Positions 13,201-26,218 are shown, counted from the first letter of the stretch. The stretch is 64,000 nt of DNA from Trichoplax adhaerens (GCF_000150275.1 NW_002060944.1:5343080-5407079), one strand, 5' to 3'. Notes: generated from the sequence alone by a model not told the origin. Translations and numbers: made by a program.

Positions 13201-16200
13201 GCATAATTCTAATTCAGTATCTCAATCTATCTGTTATGGCCATATAGGTCTGCTAATATCGCAAGTGTTAAAGTTTTATGCGATAAAAGCTTAACACATT
13301 TAAACAGTCCTGGAGAGCGCTCACGCACACCTCTTCACCATGCCATCGTCAATAATCTTATTCCTATTGTTGATTTTTTGATCAAATATGGAGCAAACGT
13401 TAATAAAAGGTAATTTTATGAAGTTATAATCTCGTTTGCCAGCGTTACTATATAGAATTAAAATTACCACTAGTTATTTGCTTGAGCCACGATTGAATAT
13501 TGTACGTAAAATAGATGTTCTAAGCAGTACTAATCAATTATAAAAATCAAGATATTTAATTAAGCTTAGTATTAGATGACTCGCGTCTATCAATTTCTTA
13601 GTATATTTATTGAATCTCTTTATTTCTACCAGAGATGGCAGCTATCGAACGCCACTATTATTAGCTGCTGAAAGGGGTTATTTTGATATCACCAAAATAC
13701 TTCTGGAAAATAATGCTGCTATTAATGATCGAGCATCGGATGGTGTAAGTAAAATACTTTAATTCCTACTCTCAAGCTGACATATTCGAAGATAGCTAAA
13801 TCTATTTTTCATAATAATTTTTTTATAAATCTGATATAATAATGTTACATTTAAAATATCCCTATAGAAAACCGCTCTACATGCTGCTGCGACTTCAGAT
13901 AACATTGAAATTACTGAGTTTCTACTCGCTAATGGAGCTGAAATTCTTAATGATAATGACAATAGAACTTGTCTTGATATTGCAATTGAAAATCAAAGCA
14001 AGAATGTTGCTATGGCTATCGTGAAGCAAAAAAAGTAAATGCAATCTGTTTACTCAATATTAAAATAGTAATTTGAGCTACAATATCCAATGATATATAA
14101 CTTTACAAGAATTAAAGCCTAAAATTTTCAATCCTTACCCCGGAATTTACACGGTATATTATAAGCTGCCCTATTAATCAAAAGTATTTGTTTACTACCA
14201 TGCTAAAAAGAATTAAAGATCTATTTATGAAAGTAGATGAAGAAGGTAGAACAGTAATGCAACGATTAGTTGAACAGCTTCCCGATGCAGCTCAGGTATG
14301 CTTACGAAATTAGCCAATATTTTTCAACTCCATGCAGCATTTCTAATTATAATCCAATAGTTACGATTTTTCAACATAAGAGACTTTTACAGTTATTTAT
14401 AAATATTCTATTACCAATGATGATCATTTCTACTATTCTAATCCTATTAATTATGGTGCATTAGATGGTCATGGATCGCTGCATTACTCGATCCAAACAT
14501 TTTAAAGGGCGCCAAAGTCGCGAAGTAAGTCAAATAAACTAATTATAAAGAGTTGGTTAAGATCTTGTTCACAAAATTTTACGCCATACATGTGTGCAGT
14601 TCTGATTTAGCCACTGAAAGCTACGGTATGCAAATATCTCTTACTAGGTTACATACGATTTCTCTTTCATTGATCCCGGGCCAACATTTGAAGAAGAAAA
14701 TTTTTTAGTAAATCAAGATGACAAAAAGACATCAATTAATTGCAATGCTGTACAGGTAATTGCAGATAATTATAATTACAGCTTTAAGGCAGCTGCTTAA
14801 ATATGGAGATCGTTCTATTAGTCTTAGCAAGGTTGTTTTTATAATTATTTTCAATTCTACCGTCTCATAATCATATAATTGCTTACGAATGAATTTTTTC
14901 CTCAACTCTAACATCTCGATAACACAGTAGTTTCGAATGCCATCAATTAATGATTTATCATACTAAACAAGCAGAATAATAATTTCTTCCCAATTTTAGA
15001 CTATGAGAAAATTGAAAAGAGGCAATTTAGTGAATCATGAACTATCAAAAGCCTTACTAGACTACAAATGGTAAGAGGATAAATAATATCTCCTCCTTAA
15101 TCGGTTTTAGCTTTAAATCAGCTTATCATTCCGCTTATTGCTAAATATAATTCCGGTATACCCATTTCATAGGAGAAAGTTTGGTGCTTACGTATTCTAC
15201 GCCAATCTATCCATCTATGTTATCTACTTGAGTTTATTAACTCATTTCACCGTCAGCCTGAAAGCTAGTCCAAAGAATAATTCTTTTAGCTCGGCTTTTA
15301 ATCCAGCTCCAGTAACAGTCGCTCCAACGACATCTTCGATAACATTGCCAGACAACAGTAGCATTTTTTCCACTATTACTACCGATCGGGTTTGTACTCT
15401 CATCACAAAGATTTCTAAAGTTACTTGACACCTTTTGCAATAGCTGATTGAATTATATCCTTAACTACTTGCTTAATTGCTATAGTTCCGCATAAATCTT
15501 TATTTTAGTATTGTATGTACACAATTCATATAGCCAGTAACCGATTTTCTAATTACCTTTCGCACTCATAATCTTAGCCCCACTTATCAACACTTAAGAT
15601 GATCTGTGATAGTATTTGAGAGCATCGCACGCATAAGTTGAACTTGGAACAGTATAACTAATTATTGTTTTTCTAAAACACTCTTACGGATTATAATTTG
15701 AGGATACCCTTGAAATCCTACTATAATGAACTGCAAAGATATCTCAATCTTCCTTTCACCAAACTTGAATCTGTAATAGTTCATTTCTAGCCACTCTTAA
15801 AATACTTTAAATTGAAAACTACCTTCAGGATCTGCTACAGTGATTCACTATGATATCTTATTTCAATTTGGCACAAACTGAAACTAAACAGTCCATTTAC
15901 TGTACTAGCATTTACTTCAGCAGTTATCGTTTAACTCTTTGAAAATAAGCTATAATGACCTATGATAAACAATTAACGTATCATGTGCACTATTTGAGCC
16001 TTATGCCACAGATATTTTCTGTAATTATTTCCAATAATGTCCTGTTCTATCTTATATTCAGATCAAATCTATAGCCAATTTGTTTATTTAACTTCATTTG
16101 AACTTTTAGAATTTGAGCCACCAACAATATTTGCAGTATAAATGTGGCATTCCATATTATCTAATGCAGATCTTAAAATCGCCGTAAAATAATCTTTAGA

Positions 16201-19200
16201 ATCTTTTCTACGATTATAATTTAACTTACATTATTGGCTTTAATGATACATATTCGATTTTTGGGGGATGATAAGGACATCTTAAAACCTAAAATAATTC
16301 ATTAAGTTACATTTTTTACCTTCTTTGATAATTATTGCCTTTAATTTAAATCATTTTCAAAAATGGTGTAAATTATAAACTATGATATCTTAGTGTAACT
16401 CATGTGCAAACATTGATCAATTAGGTTCCAAGGCCGTTCAATATAGTTATTCAAGTATCTGTCCTCGTTTTTTCTATTATCAACTTACTAAAGGAATGCT
16501 ATCAACTATTACATTTGGTAAGTTAAACAACTAGTATATATTTAAATATTTTTGAATTTCATTCAATTTTATTTCTCCCCTGCAAGTAACCGTCAGACGA
16601 TGATTATTCATTTTTTAATTTACTTTTTCAAGTATATTATTGGGACGCTAATTTGACATATGAGTTTTGCATTAAAGCAGACTTAAGTTCAAAAATTTAA
16701 GAAATGCTAAAGTTCCTATCGTTATGCACGATAACAGGTCAAACTACCATCCTTAGGGTTATAAGGGGGCACAGAACCCATTCACTACTATTACTATAAC
16801 TGAAGTAATAATAAATAGAATCTGAAATGGATATATATGTAGTAACAGTCGTAAATATAACTATTTCTTATACAGTACCAATGAATTTGAAGAGAATCGA
16901 GTAGGCACTAATTCATGTACTTGACACTGGTATGTTTTCAGGACTTGAATTTGCCTTACGGGTATATGTTCTATAATTCATTTGCAACGTTATAGTCGAT
17001 AGTAAGTTGAATCGAAGCATTACCCACGCTGTAAATGTCATGAGGGTTTAAAAGACATATTAAAATTAAATCAGATATGATCAAATGCTTTTACTATAAA
17101 TTAAAGCTTTGCTAAGAAAGTCAACTTTGTATGCAATTGCTTATCGTTTAGTAGATTAACAGAAATATCTATAAAATAAAGAAATTAGCTTTATCTGTTT
17201 TGATCTATTTCGATTATTTGATTTGAAAAGTAGCATCTAAACGATTAGAGTTTTATAAAAATAGAACTTTCATGTGCTATAATTTGCACAAGAATAGGTA
17301 TAAATGGGCCAAAGATATAGTTTAGACTGCATTGAAAAGTGTTTGATATTTCTGATCTTTGGAATACAGGGTTTTGCCTATTTTAAGAATATTGGTAACT
17401 ACATGGAAATATTTATGTATATTTCAACGTTGATATTGATTACTCCACCTGGAAGAGTTCCAAATGATTGGCAATGGCTATTTGGATCATTTGCACTCTT
17501 TCTATCATGGATTAACCTTTTGCTTTTCATGGAAAGGTATCCTTTAGAATTATTTTTACCAAATATTATCTACGCCTATAAGAATTACTTAATCAGCTAA
17601 AAACTTTGCCGCAATTGATAAATAACATAACTATTGAAGTAAATTTTTAAGATTTGCTTTTATAATCATAATGAGATTGAATTTCGTTTAGGATATCTGC
17701 TTTAGGTATCTATGTTATCATGTTAAAGTCCGTACTGTTGACCTTTCTGCGGGTAATTGAATCAATATTAGAATTAAGCTAACACCTACAATGACTGCTT
17801 CAAACCTGCAACTATTCATTTGAAATTATAATTAACTATCCAATTGGATCATTAAACTCTTTGGGTAACATAGATCCTCGTTGTTCTTACCATTTTTATG
17901 GTGGCCTTTGCATTTGCATTTACAATCTTAGCAGGATCAGAAGTAAGCAGAAACATTTTAAAATAAATTGAATAATATTACATACAATATGATCTATATC
18001 CCGTAAGCATCACATCAATATTATTTATAATACTCTTACGTTATATTGATAATATTACTAAGGTATAAAGTCTTTTATATAATTCTAGGATGTTTTTAGC
18101 ACTATTTCATTAGCTATGATTAAGGTTTTGGACATGATGGTGGGAGAAATTGATTACAAAGATGTCTTTGTGACTGCTATTAGTGGTAGAACTATTAAAT
18201 ATCCGGATAATTATGTTCTCGTTGCTTTTCTCGTCATCTTTATCTTCCTCATGCCAATCTTACTGATGAATTTAATGGTAAAAGCTTAAATATTATAGAT
18301 ATATATATATAAAAGTAATTTGCTATATATGAGATTATGCAAAAAAGTTATAAAATGAAAACTGACACTTTCTTAATGGTTATAACTATTTGTTTATGGA
18401 AAATGTAGATTGGTTTAGCAATTGGAGATATCGACAAAATTCAAAGAAATGCAAATATAAGGCGCTTAGGCATTCAGATTGATTTTTTAGACGATTTAGA
18501 GCGATCATTACCAAGATGGTTACGGAAAAAATTTCACTGCGTCAAAGATATACGGAATACCCAAAAATATTTATATAAGGTATTGGTCTAATGTAAAACT
18601 AGCTAGGAGAATACTTGTAGAGTAACTTGATGGAAAAAGGAGCTACTTAATGTAAAATACTTGTAAAATTAATGGAAAGAATATTAAGTAATGCTTATGG
18701 GCAGTTATAAGCAGCCAGTGTGGGATATCAGTTGCAATTCAATCTTAACATAGCGAGGGAAATGTATGTAAGCATTGTTGATAGATAAGAGATACTAGTA
18801 CAAACTCACGTCGCTTTGCTGACGGTTTACGATAATGTACCCATTTGTTAATAATTAACAGATACATATATGAAATATTTAGCAAACTATAAGTATTACA
18901 TGATATTAGGTGCAAACATGATCGAAACGATGGTTATGATATCAATAGATAGAAATAATAAATTGTTGTAAAGTATAATAGTAATTTGATATTAAAGGAA
19001 CGGAAACCTTGCTAGTAATTGCAGCTTTTATAATTATTAATTGATTCTACTATAGCAGTTAGTATCTTGACTAATTTTAAATTGGAATGAAATCTTTTTA
19101 TCATTTTAGTTCTACGCTTACGTTTATGGTGAAGTTACTTCTAAAAATGAGGAGGATGTAGAGGAATTTTATATTGAGCAAATTGATCGAGTTTTAACAG

Positions 19201-19510
19201 AGTTGGATTGGCAAAAGAAGCAGTAAATTCAACATAAGAATAGATTATAAAATAAGTACTAGGATTACTATAATATTATTATCATCCATGACCTATTTGA
19301 CTATTTTCTTGATATAGAATAAGAGGAATATTTACAGAAATGGATAAAATGATGGAGACTATACTCGAAATTCAAAGCTTTCAAGAATTCTCACATCATG
19401 CACCAAAGGGAGGATCAATGCAGTCTGAAGACTCTAAAAAATCAGAAGGCCCTAAGGCGTTACTAAGTCCTGAAGCATCAGATACTTCGGATGAGAAGAC
19501 CTACTTGTAG
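7266..19510 (+). CDS. TRPA: TRPA1-like cation channel, copy 1 (complete, 26 exons)
   Basis: Predicted 1115-aa plasma-membrane cation channel of the TRPA family, close to the usual length of TRPA1. Exons: 7266-7334, 8847-9012, 10506-10681, 10839-10946, 11059-11265, 11439-11486, 11584-11757, 12358-12552, 12678-12761, 12882-12964, 13248-13409, 13633-13744, 13868-14034, 14211-14295, 14465-14524, 14648-14755, 15000-15070, 15173-15389, 16425-16517, 17370-17536, 17692-17752, 17874-17942, 18089-18277, 18409-18579, 19110-19222, 19318-19510. All introns are GT...AG and the frame stays open through every join. The start is ATCATGG followed by a lysine-rich stretch. Domains in order are about 16 ankyrin repeats (24-584), pre-S1 linker (585-691), S1-S6 with pore (692-957), TRP-like domain (958-1014) and a short C-terminus. 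The exon 18 donor (CGG|GTTTGT) is weak; a second possible donor lies 30 nt further on. Type A by exon lengths, with copy 2. Confidence 0.93.
7335..8846 (+). other. Intron 1 of TRPA copy 1
   Basis: A 1.5-kb intron between the start exon and the first ankyrin exon. It contains an isolated reading frame at 8523-8717 with no recognisable domain, which I treat as chance. Several short inverted repeats lie in its second half, the best at 8148-8171. Confidence 0.6.
8148..8171. repeat. Perfect hairpin in intron 1 of TRPA copy 1
   Basis: ATCGGAAAGAA and its exact reverse complement TTCTTTCCGAT, 11-bp arms separated by two bases. A second looser pair (TTCCGCTT near 8177 and AAGCGGAA near 8218) lies just downstream. 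It may be the core of an old palindromic element. Confidence 0.6.
8847..14034 (+). other. Ankyrin-repeat exons of TRPA copy 1
   Basis: Exons 2-13 encode about 16 ankyrin repeats, recognised by recurring TPLHxAA-type helices: GLTPLHYAAKF, DTPLHVAAKLG, TPLHIACRR, SLPIHFAASKG, GKTALHRAVQGG, GLTPLHVAAS, RTPIHLASSFG, NCLHLASRAG, RTPIHYAAEAG, NLPIHLAC, RTPLHHAIVN, RTPLLLAAERG and KTALHAAA. In TRPA1 this cytosolic stack forms a long intracellular arm. Exon ends fall inside repeats at conserved points, and the same twelve exons recur in every copy in this window. Exon 6 is a 48-nt microexon. Confidence 0.92.
9013..10505 (+). other. Intron 2 of TRPA copy 1
   Basis: A 1.5-kb intron with phase 1 borders. 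I see no exon, RNA gene or repeat that I can name. Confidence 0.6.
14211..15070 (+). other. Pre-S1 linker exons of TRPA copy 1
   Basis: Exons 14-17 (14211-14295, 14465-14524, 14648-14755, 15000-15070) join the ankyrin stack to S1. They carry the landmarks MDRC, TYDFSFIDPGP and NHELSKALLDYKW, which recur in the other copies. In vertebrate TRPA1 this region holds the cysteines that react with electrophiles. Here the MDRC cysteine is shared by copies 1, 2 and 4 (NTC in copy 3), while the positions I would align with human Cys621 and Cys641 are Thr and Ala. Confidence 0.85.
15390..16424 (+). other. Intron 18 of TRPA copy 1
   Basis: About 1 kb between the S1 and S2 exons; nothing recognisable. 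The matching introns in copies 2 and 3 are much shorter (about 500 and 150 bp). The start depends on the weak GTTTGT donor and could be 30 nt later. Confidence 0.5.
16518..17369 (+). other. Intron 19 of TRPA copy 1
   Basis: About 850 bp between the S2 and S3-S4 exons. Nothing recognisable. Confidence 0.5.
19110..19510 (+). other. C-terminal exons of TRPA copy 1
   Basis: Exon 25 (19110-19222) is acidic and ends ELDWQKKQ. Exon 26 (19318-19510) starts IRGIFTEMDKMMETILEIQ, a likely short coiled coil like the C-terminal one that tetramerises TRPA1, and then runs into a Ser/Glu/Lys-rich tail ending KTYL-stop (TAG at 19508-19510). Confidence 0.85.
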
Positions 19511-22500
19511 AAATTCAATTTTCCAATACCCTATATATGTGATGCACCAAGTATCTAGCTTATACTTTCATTACAATTACAGTACCAATCACAAGATCTT
19601 TAATTTATATTTGGCTTCCATAAACGTAATGTTAAATTCTAGCAATTGGACTTATAAACATCACTTGTATTATGTGTAATTATTATTTGAAACAGATAAA
19701 TATTTTACTTGGTCTATTACAACGACATTTATTTGTCTTAGGCGGAGCTTTACTGAATGATAGATTAAAATATCTGCACCTCCGATATTTTAGAAATCTC
19801 GTTTCGTGTTGTGATTTATAATTTTTGCTATAAGAAATTAAGCGTACGTATAATTAGAAAGGTTGTCTATACGTTTTATACTAAATCGATCTATATTTTA
19901 GCCAATATGAAATTTACTTCAGCAACTTTGCAATTCTTCAATCATTTTTCATCTTTACTACCATAAATAGATATACGCGTGTTCATGGATTTAGTAGCAT
20001 ACTCTGACTTAATAATAATGGAGTGTTGAGAAAATGAGGGCAATCTAATAGCTTTCAATCTTAATTTAATCTTTAAATGGATACATATTTGCTATGGTAT
20101 TACATTATTCTTATTACAATTACCTAAAGCTATATAACATGCATAAATATACTGCAGCTCGTTATGAAAGTAACGTAGAAAAGGACTGTTATTAGTACTC
20201 GAATCTAAGGAAAGAAATATCAAAAGATTCGCTCAAAAGGGAATAATATCTGTTATTGGCAAAATGATAAATAGGCGCGGACACTGAACGAGCTATATGC
20301 CCGATCTCGTAGTCCCTTTGATTATTTATGTTGAATATAATATGTATGCAAAAGATGTTCTTTCAAATAGCAATAGAGTAGACTAGCAGCGATAGGCTAG
20401 ATATAACATCCCTTCGATCGTTTGCTTTCAGAATCGGTTTTCTATATAGCTATTAACATAGATGGCTGTAGAATGTGCAGTCTGGCTATTGTACGTCTTT
20501 GATTCTGTATTTTCCTCGTTACCTTCTTAAAATCACTAACATAAATCTCTACGTACTGATTTAAACAAATAATAAGGCTCCTAGAACAGGTATACGCATC
20601 TGTTATTAATTTCATCGTCATTTAAATGCAACGATCTCAATATGACGAATTATCTAAGATAAATCTTAAAGAAATAGCAATTATTCGCTTTTATCATCAT
20701 CTACGCCTAGCAAATATAACCTAGGCTTACAAATATAAGTTAGATCAATGTCGAATTAAGCCAGTGCAAGTTACAGTACGTACTATTCCTTCAGTCATTT
20801 ATTTTTGTAGTCTCCATTTATATGCTCTAGCTGTTGAAATAGATTACAGCATTACAAGAGAGATTTTACCATTTCCGCTAATACAAGCTGTAGGGAACCG
20901 TAGTTAGTGGAAAGGGAAGGGTGTGTCAGATTAGGGAGGAATTTTTTTGATAATTTTGTGATAGAATTGTAGAAGTTTAGAGATAGTATCGCGGGTTTTA
21001 CTGCTCTACTACTATAGACTAGCTTACACGGACCTTTTAAAATATTGTAATAAAAGCAGATTTTATCTTCAGTTCGTAGGCCTAACTTTATTATGGCCTA
21101 GTAAACTTATACAGAATAAAATGTAGTCAACCGCAATACACAAGCAAATATCCTTGACCAATAGCTGCTAATAGAGAATTTAGAAGCATATTATTTACGC
21201 TAGGTGATTTATGCTAGATAATTTAATATATGTAATGGTAGAGTTGGGTACAATCATTGCTGTGGTATCACTCATGATGGATAACAATTGAAGTATGGGA
21301 TGCAATAAGTTGTGTAATATGAAAACGGCAAAGATTGGAATTTTAAGCTGGATAAATTAAACAGTTGCAGTGTAGGTTGAAAAATAAAGGACAGCTAGAG
21401 ATTAAGAATATTATTATTCAGCACCGCAATAATAATGTAGTATAGTGACACTATGAATTAGTGTAAATTGATATTGAATAAGAAGAATTCTATTTCATCC
21501 TTTCCTTCCACAGGCGGTATTTCTGTATCAAATGGTACATTATACTGCGAGCTAATTCTAATTAATCTGCCTACATGAAGAGTGACGTGCCTTGATAACC
21601 TGCAGTTATTTTTGGTTCTTATAATTTTATAATTGCCACTTATACCTTAAAGTAAGCCAAGAACATAACTTATAACAAGGTATAGTTCGTTATGGGCCTA
21701 TGATGCTCATAATATCAACAGTTTACTACTCGAAATATGACTACCATACTGTAACTGCTTTTCAGTTATTTCTAGTTCAAGATCTAGTTTTTTGTTCTTT
21801 GTCAGTGTATAAAGTATGATTAGATCATTAATTAATTTTATGCATTGATCGAAAACAAAAGAAATATCATTAACAAATAGCATTGTCAGCTATTGCAATT
21901 TTTTGTTCTTATCTATGGGCGAATCTATGCGAATATAAATTATGCATTTCTACTGCCTTTTTGATTATTTCTGAACTGCGGTACTAAATTAATAAGTTGA
22001 CGAAGAGACAGGATCGATAAACTAATGACCATTTCCAATCATTCAGCTCTAAAATAATTGCAATAAAGTACTATTTGGATTAAATTATCATAAGTGATAT
22101 GACTCTAGCTTCTTGGATGAAAGATTTATTAGTAATTAGTTAGCAGAGTATTTAAAATCAATTACCGCCTTGTTACAGTGTATTAGTTAGCTATCTATTA
22201 ATTTAGAGGGCTATATAAACTGTCTTCGTGCATCATTCCGTAAATTTGGATTCAATTATTGAGCTGAGAATTTCGAATATTGACACGTTCTGACGGTTCA
22301 TTTCTTGGCTGCCATGAAATTAAAAGTACATTAATTGCAAAAATTTTATAGTTAATCAGCTTAACTTTATAATATTAAAAAAATATTGTAAATAAAGCTG
22401 GAATAAAACGGAGATGTTGCGATTGCTGGTATAATTTTATTATTTTATCGCCCGATTGCAATTTTTTTCCATTTAACCTTCAATTACATAATTATGCTTG

Positions 22501-23674
22501 TCAAATAATCGGAAATTTGAATACGTTGATAGATCTCAGAAATTAGAAAGTAAAAAAAGCCAAAATGAAATCACGAGAGGAACTAGAGTGCTTAGTTCTC
22601 ATGATATTTTTCGAGCAAGGTCATAAAGCAAGAGAAACGATTTAAAATTTAGCGAAAAAGTTCTCTTCGATAGACGATTTTGTCATTGAATTACATTAGA
22701 AACTAGTTACTATCTTCTAGCCTTGCTTACGTTAACTTAGTTCGGATTAGGTTTTCGATTTCCTGTTCCTGCCCAAAATTGTGCTTTTTAAGAAAGATGG
22801 TGTAGATGCAATCATGATCGTTATATAATGGTACAGTACTTCCTATCGCTTTCAATGCACATTATTCCGTGTCTTTTAGAATAAGTCACTTAATTTGAAT
22901 GTATTAGAGTTTGGCTTCCTATTTCAGTCGAATTAAATGTTAGAAATGAAGAATAATAACGTATTAAATCCAAAATTTATTGACTCAATTCAAACGCTGA
23001 AGTAGAATTAGACTGATAAATCAGATCGGAATTACCTTATGTAGCTAACATTCTATCTATGGTAAATAATTATGTTACCATAATTTTCACAGTAATATTA
23101 TAGGCAGCATGTGTATACTGATTATTTATAATTATAAGAACCATTACAATAAAATTCAAGTCATTCAGTCATCCTCTAAATCTAACTGGTACACCATCAA
23201 TGTACTTTTTAATAAGCATTTACTGCTCATAGTCAGTAAGCTAACTTTTTGCATGGATTCAAAATGAAAAAGTAATATTGCTTCAATCTCAACTATATTT
23301 TAATAACTTACAATCATTTTTTAATCCAGAAAGCTGCGCTATAATTAATGAATATGGTTTGCACTAACTGAGGCGATATTTTAGCTTGCGTACACTCCTT
23401 AGTTTGTGACTTGACATTTAACAACGTTGACTAAATCTTTCTAATGACACCCTAACGATATATCCAGCAAATATTAGCCACATAAACTGCATATACCTGC
23501 TTGATCGGAATTTGCTATTAAAATAATACAATATCTTCATACTTTGTGACTAGACATTAAGCCAGGCCTATTAAGTCCTCCTAGGATATTCTAATTGTGC
23601 ATGAAAGATAGCAATGTACGTACAAAAACCAATTTTAACCTAACTTTTTAATATACTAATTTCAATTCCATCAG
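19511..23674. other. Intergenic region between TRPA copy 1 and the pseudogene
   Basis: About 4.2 kb with no supported gene. A weak resemblance to a TRPA start exon exists near 22565-22620 (ATG, then a shifted SSHDIF before a GT), but the frame is broken and no other evidence supports it. The rest is plain A+T-rich DNA. Confidence 0.55.
19764..19769 (+). terminator. Possible polyadenylation signal of TRPA copy 1
   Basis: ATTAAA, the common variant signal, 254 nt after the stop codon. No canonical AATAAA is seen closer. In A+T-rich DNA this hexamer is frequent, so the call is weak. Confidence 0.25.
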
Positions 23675-24867
23675 GCTGCTAGGTCTAGTGATATCGAATT
23701 GCTTAGGGAACGCTTTAATGCAGTGGTTAATCATGAAAAAGATTATTACAACTGGACTGATCATTAGGGATACGCTCCGTCACATTACGCAGCCCAGTAT
23801 AATGAAATCGACATGGTTAACTTCATGATCAATGATACTGCAAGTAAATGAAATATTAAAAGCTAACGTAGCTATTTCTTTTCTGCTTTAATCTATAGGT
23901 GGTTTAGTTTATTAGATGTGTAGAGAAAGAAACAAGCCAGAGAACTGATCTACTATACCTTTCAGAGTTAAATGATAGACATTTTTCTGATAAGTTATAA
24001 TGTTGTCGTTTTACGACAGTTAGATATCAATATTCAAAGCAGTAAAGGAAAGACGCCACTTCACATAGCTGCTAAATACAACAGCTTAGAAGTAGCACAG
24101 ATCTTACTTGATCATGGAGCCATCATAGATGCCAAAGATACAGATAGTTTTACCCAACTACATGATGCCGTAAAAATTGGCAACGTAAGTCTTTGCTAGG
24201 TGACCTATAATCTTTCTTTATAAGTATTTTCCCAAATATTTGTGAAAGAACTGAAAGTATATCAACAAATGCGGCCTAGTTGCTTGCATCGATTGGTATC
24301 TAGACCTTAATAAAATATTTAATCCAATACCTAAATAGCTTTATAATAATTCCAACAGTTATATATATTTTATTGCTTTTGATAGGAATTATTAAATCGT
24401 ATGTCATCCTTAACAAAAGCTCTAAATAAGGATTTAATATCACCTCTTCATCTTGCTTGTCTACGGGAGAAACTGAAAATTAGCCTGTTACAAATCTCTA
24501 AAACAGTAACTACAAGTATAAATGCATAGCTTGCAGTTTCTCATATTAAATTAGCTTTAATATATCTTGGGGAATGATATCGATCTTATGCTGTAGGTTA
24601 ATTCTATTCAATTCAATTTGCCAATTTGGTTATTGCTAATCATTTGTTTAGATACCTATTTCTAATATATTCTAATCATTCTAGATAATTTACTTACGTA
24701 CATTGTGTTATAGTCAAAATATATCGAAAGAAATAATTTCCAAATGAGGGTTTGCATTTCAAAACAACCGATTGATTGATTCCAACAGGTCACAAGCTCG
24801 GAAGGTGTTGTAAGCAAAGCTATTGATGGTTTTCACTACTTCATTATACTGCTAAACAAGGGAATGT

Positions 24868-25526
24868 AGCTATATTACGAAGAGTAGCTCCGTAAATTAT
24901 AAATTAGGCAATAATAATTGATTAACCCGGTTGTTTACCATTTTGGTAGACAACCATGGGGCATTAGTGCTGGTTGTTTACAATTATTATAAATGGAGCA
25001 ATCAACAAAAATTTAATTATATTTAGCTAGATATAATATTGTTTAATATAGGATTAGCTTATGGGAGCGCACTGCTCCAACAATTAATTACTCATATTGG
25101 TGCTGAGCTCAGGCTCGTTGATTGGCACGATAATTGGTTGTTTTTCATTAGTGTTGTTTACTACCCAAGCTCATACTAAGTTATGTTAATTATCTGGGAG
25201 TAACTCCCTATAGTAACATATGCAATTTGTAGAAGGAGCAACTTACTAGTATGCCCCACAAATGAGTGGGGATGGTATAAAAGACCGAGCGAATTACCAT
25301 TCGCTAGTAGTAGTCCCTACGGGCTAGGACAAGCTAGTAGAGACTAGAAATCGGATGGCCGAATGAAAAGTACTAGTGGTTTGAAAGAAACCTGAGCAGT
25401 TGTGTGACTGTGAGGAAAGAGTTGGTTTTCCCTTAGTAGAAGACTCGCAAGTCAGTGGAAGCCTTACACAATTACCTAACATTACCTGACATAACCAAAT
25501 CACAAGCGGGATTTGTGACAAGCTAT
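24868..25526. mobile_element. About 650-bp insertion splitting pseudogene exon 5
   Basis: Pseudogene exon 5 stops aligning after AATGTAGCTAT and resumes at AGCTATTATGCAAAGTTTACTG. AGCTAT is present at both joins (24868-24873 and 25521-25526), as expected of a target-site duplication of 5-6 bp around an insertion of about 647 bp. The insert is less A+T-rich than its surroundings. It contains a TATAAAAG box near 25275, several short inverted repeats (GGAGCGCACTGCTCC, GGGAGTAACTCCC, CCCCAC...GTGGGG) and ends TGTGACA. No protein is encoded. A solo LTR fits the size, TATA box and duplication, but the left end does not begin TG, so a non-autonomous element of another class is possible. Confidence 0.6.
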
Positions 25527-25876
25527 TATGCAAAGTTTACTGCATACAGGTAGTTCGCAGGAAGTGGCTTATGATGTCCATTTAGATTAAGAAGATAATG
25601 AAAATTTAACGGTTCTCCATCGAGCTGTGCAGGGCGGACATAAATTGATGTAATTTCAGTTTGCTCTGTCAAACTCTTCTCGATTAAATTTGAGATACAA
25701 TTATTATACAGTATTGCCGGTATCACAGTTTTTTGAATCTAGCATCTATTTAATTAGTGTCGGTTTATATAAAAATATAAGCTGGCCGATATTTGCAATT
25801 TCTGTCCCATTAATTTATACTCAGGCGGTTTGGCTTATCTTCATCATGGAGCCAATATTGCGGCTGAAAAGGTACA

Positions 25877-26218
25877 CATTCCGTAGGTTATTAAGTTCTA
25901 ATATGCAAGATTACTAGTTATAATTTAGCGGATATCAATAAAGTTTTCGCCCAAATACTATAGTAATTTATCTAATCATAACAATATTTCGTAGGATATT
26001 AATTTCGATTATGCAAAACTGCAAATTTTAATTTAGTGGATACCTATATATATAAGTTTCAAGTTTTAGTGCAAATGCTTTAGTAATTTTCTAATCATAC
26101 CTATATTTGTAGGATATTAATTTCTAATATGCAAGATTACTAGTTATAATTTAGCGAATATTTGTAAAGTTTAAGGTTTTAGTGCAGGTGCTATAGCATT
26201 TTATCTACTCATATCACG
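25877..26218. repeat. Three tandem copies of a ~113-bp repeat
   Basis: Copies begin near 25877, 25988 and 26104. Each has GTAGG.TATTAA, then ATGCAA.A.T.C...TTAATTTAG, and then TAGTAATTT.TCTAATCATA or a variant. They lie between pseudogene exons 6 and 7. The first and third copies share the run TCTAATATGCAAGATTACTA exactly, so the copying is fairly young or homogenised. Confidence 0.8.

Larger units (their letters stand above)
15173..18579 (+). other. Channel core and TRP domain of TRPA copy 1
   Basis: Exon 18 encodes S1 (FYANLSIYVIYLSLLTHF) and an S/T-rich S1-S2 loop with N-glycosylation sequons (NNS, NSS). Exon 19 is S2 (ending LLKECYQLLHL). Exon 20 is S3-S4, with PNDWQW then LFLSWINLLLF. 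Exon 21 is the S4-S5 region. Exon 22 is S5. Exon 23 has the pore motif MMVGEIDY (residues 910-917) and S6 (FIFLMPILLMNLM). Exon 24 has the TRP-like segment IGLAIGDIDKIQ...LPRWLRKK. Pore and TRP segments match TRPA1 (MMLGDINY; IGLAVGDI), which fixes the family assignment. Confidence 0.92.

Noticed and set aside
13759-13962. Minus-strand open frame opposite ankyrin exons 12-13 of copy 1
   Set aside because: Antisense shadow of coding exons.
15138-15172. ATG-initiated start upstream of the S1 exon of copy 1
   Set aside because: The upstream ATG is in the intron; the acceptor at 15171-15172 gives the split Trp codon shared by copies 1-3.
22565-22620. Possible start exon of the TRPA pseudogene (SSHDIF before a GT)
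   Set aside because: The HDIF frame does not join to the ATG and the distance and similarity are too weak.
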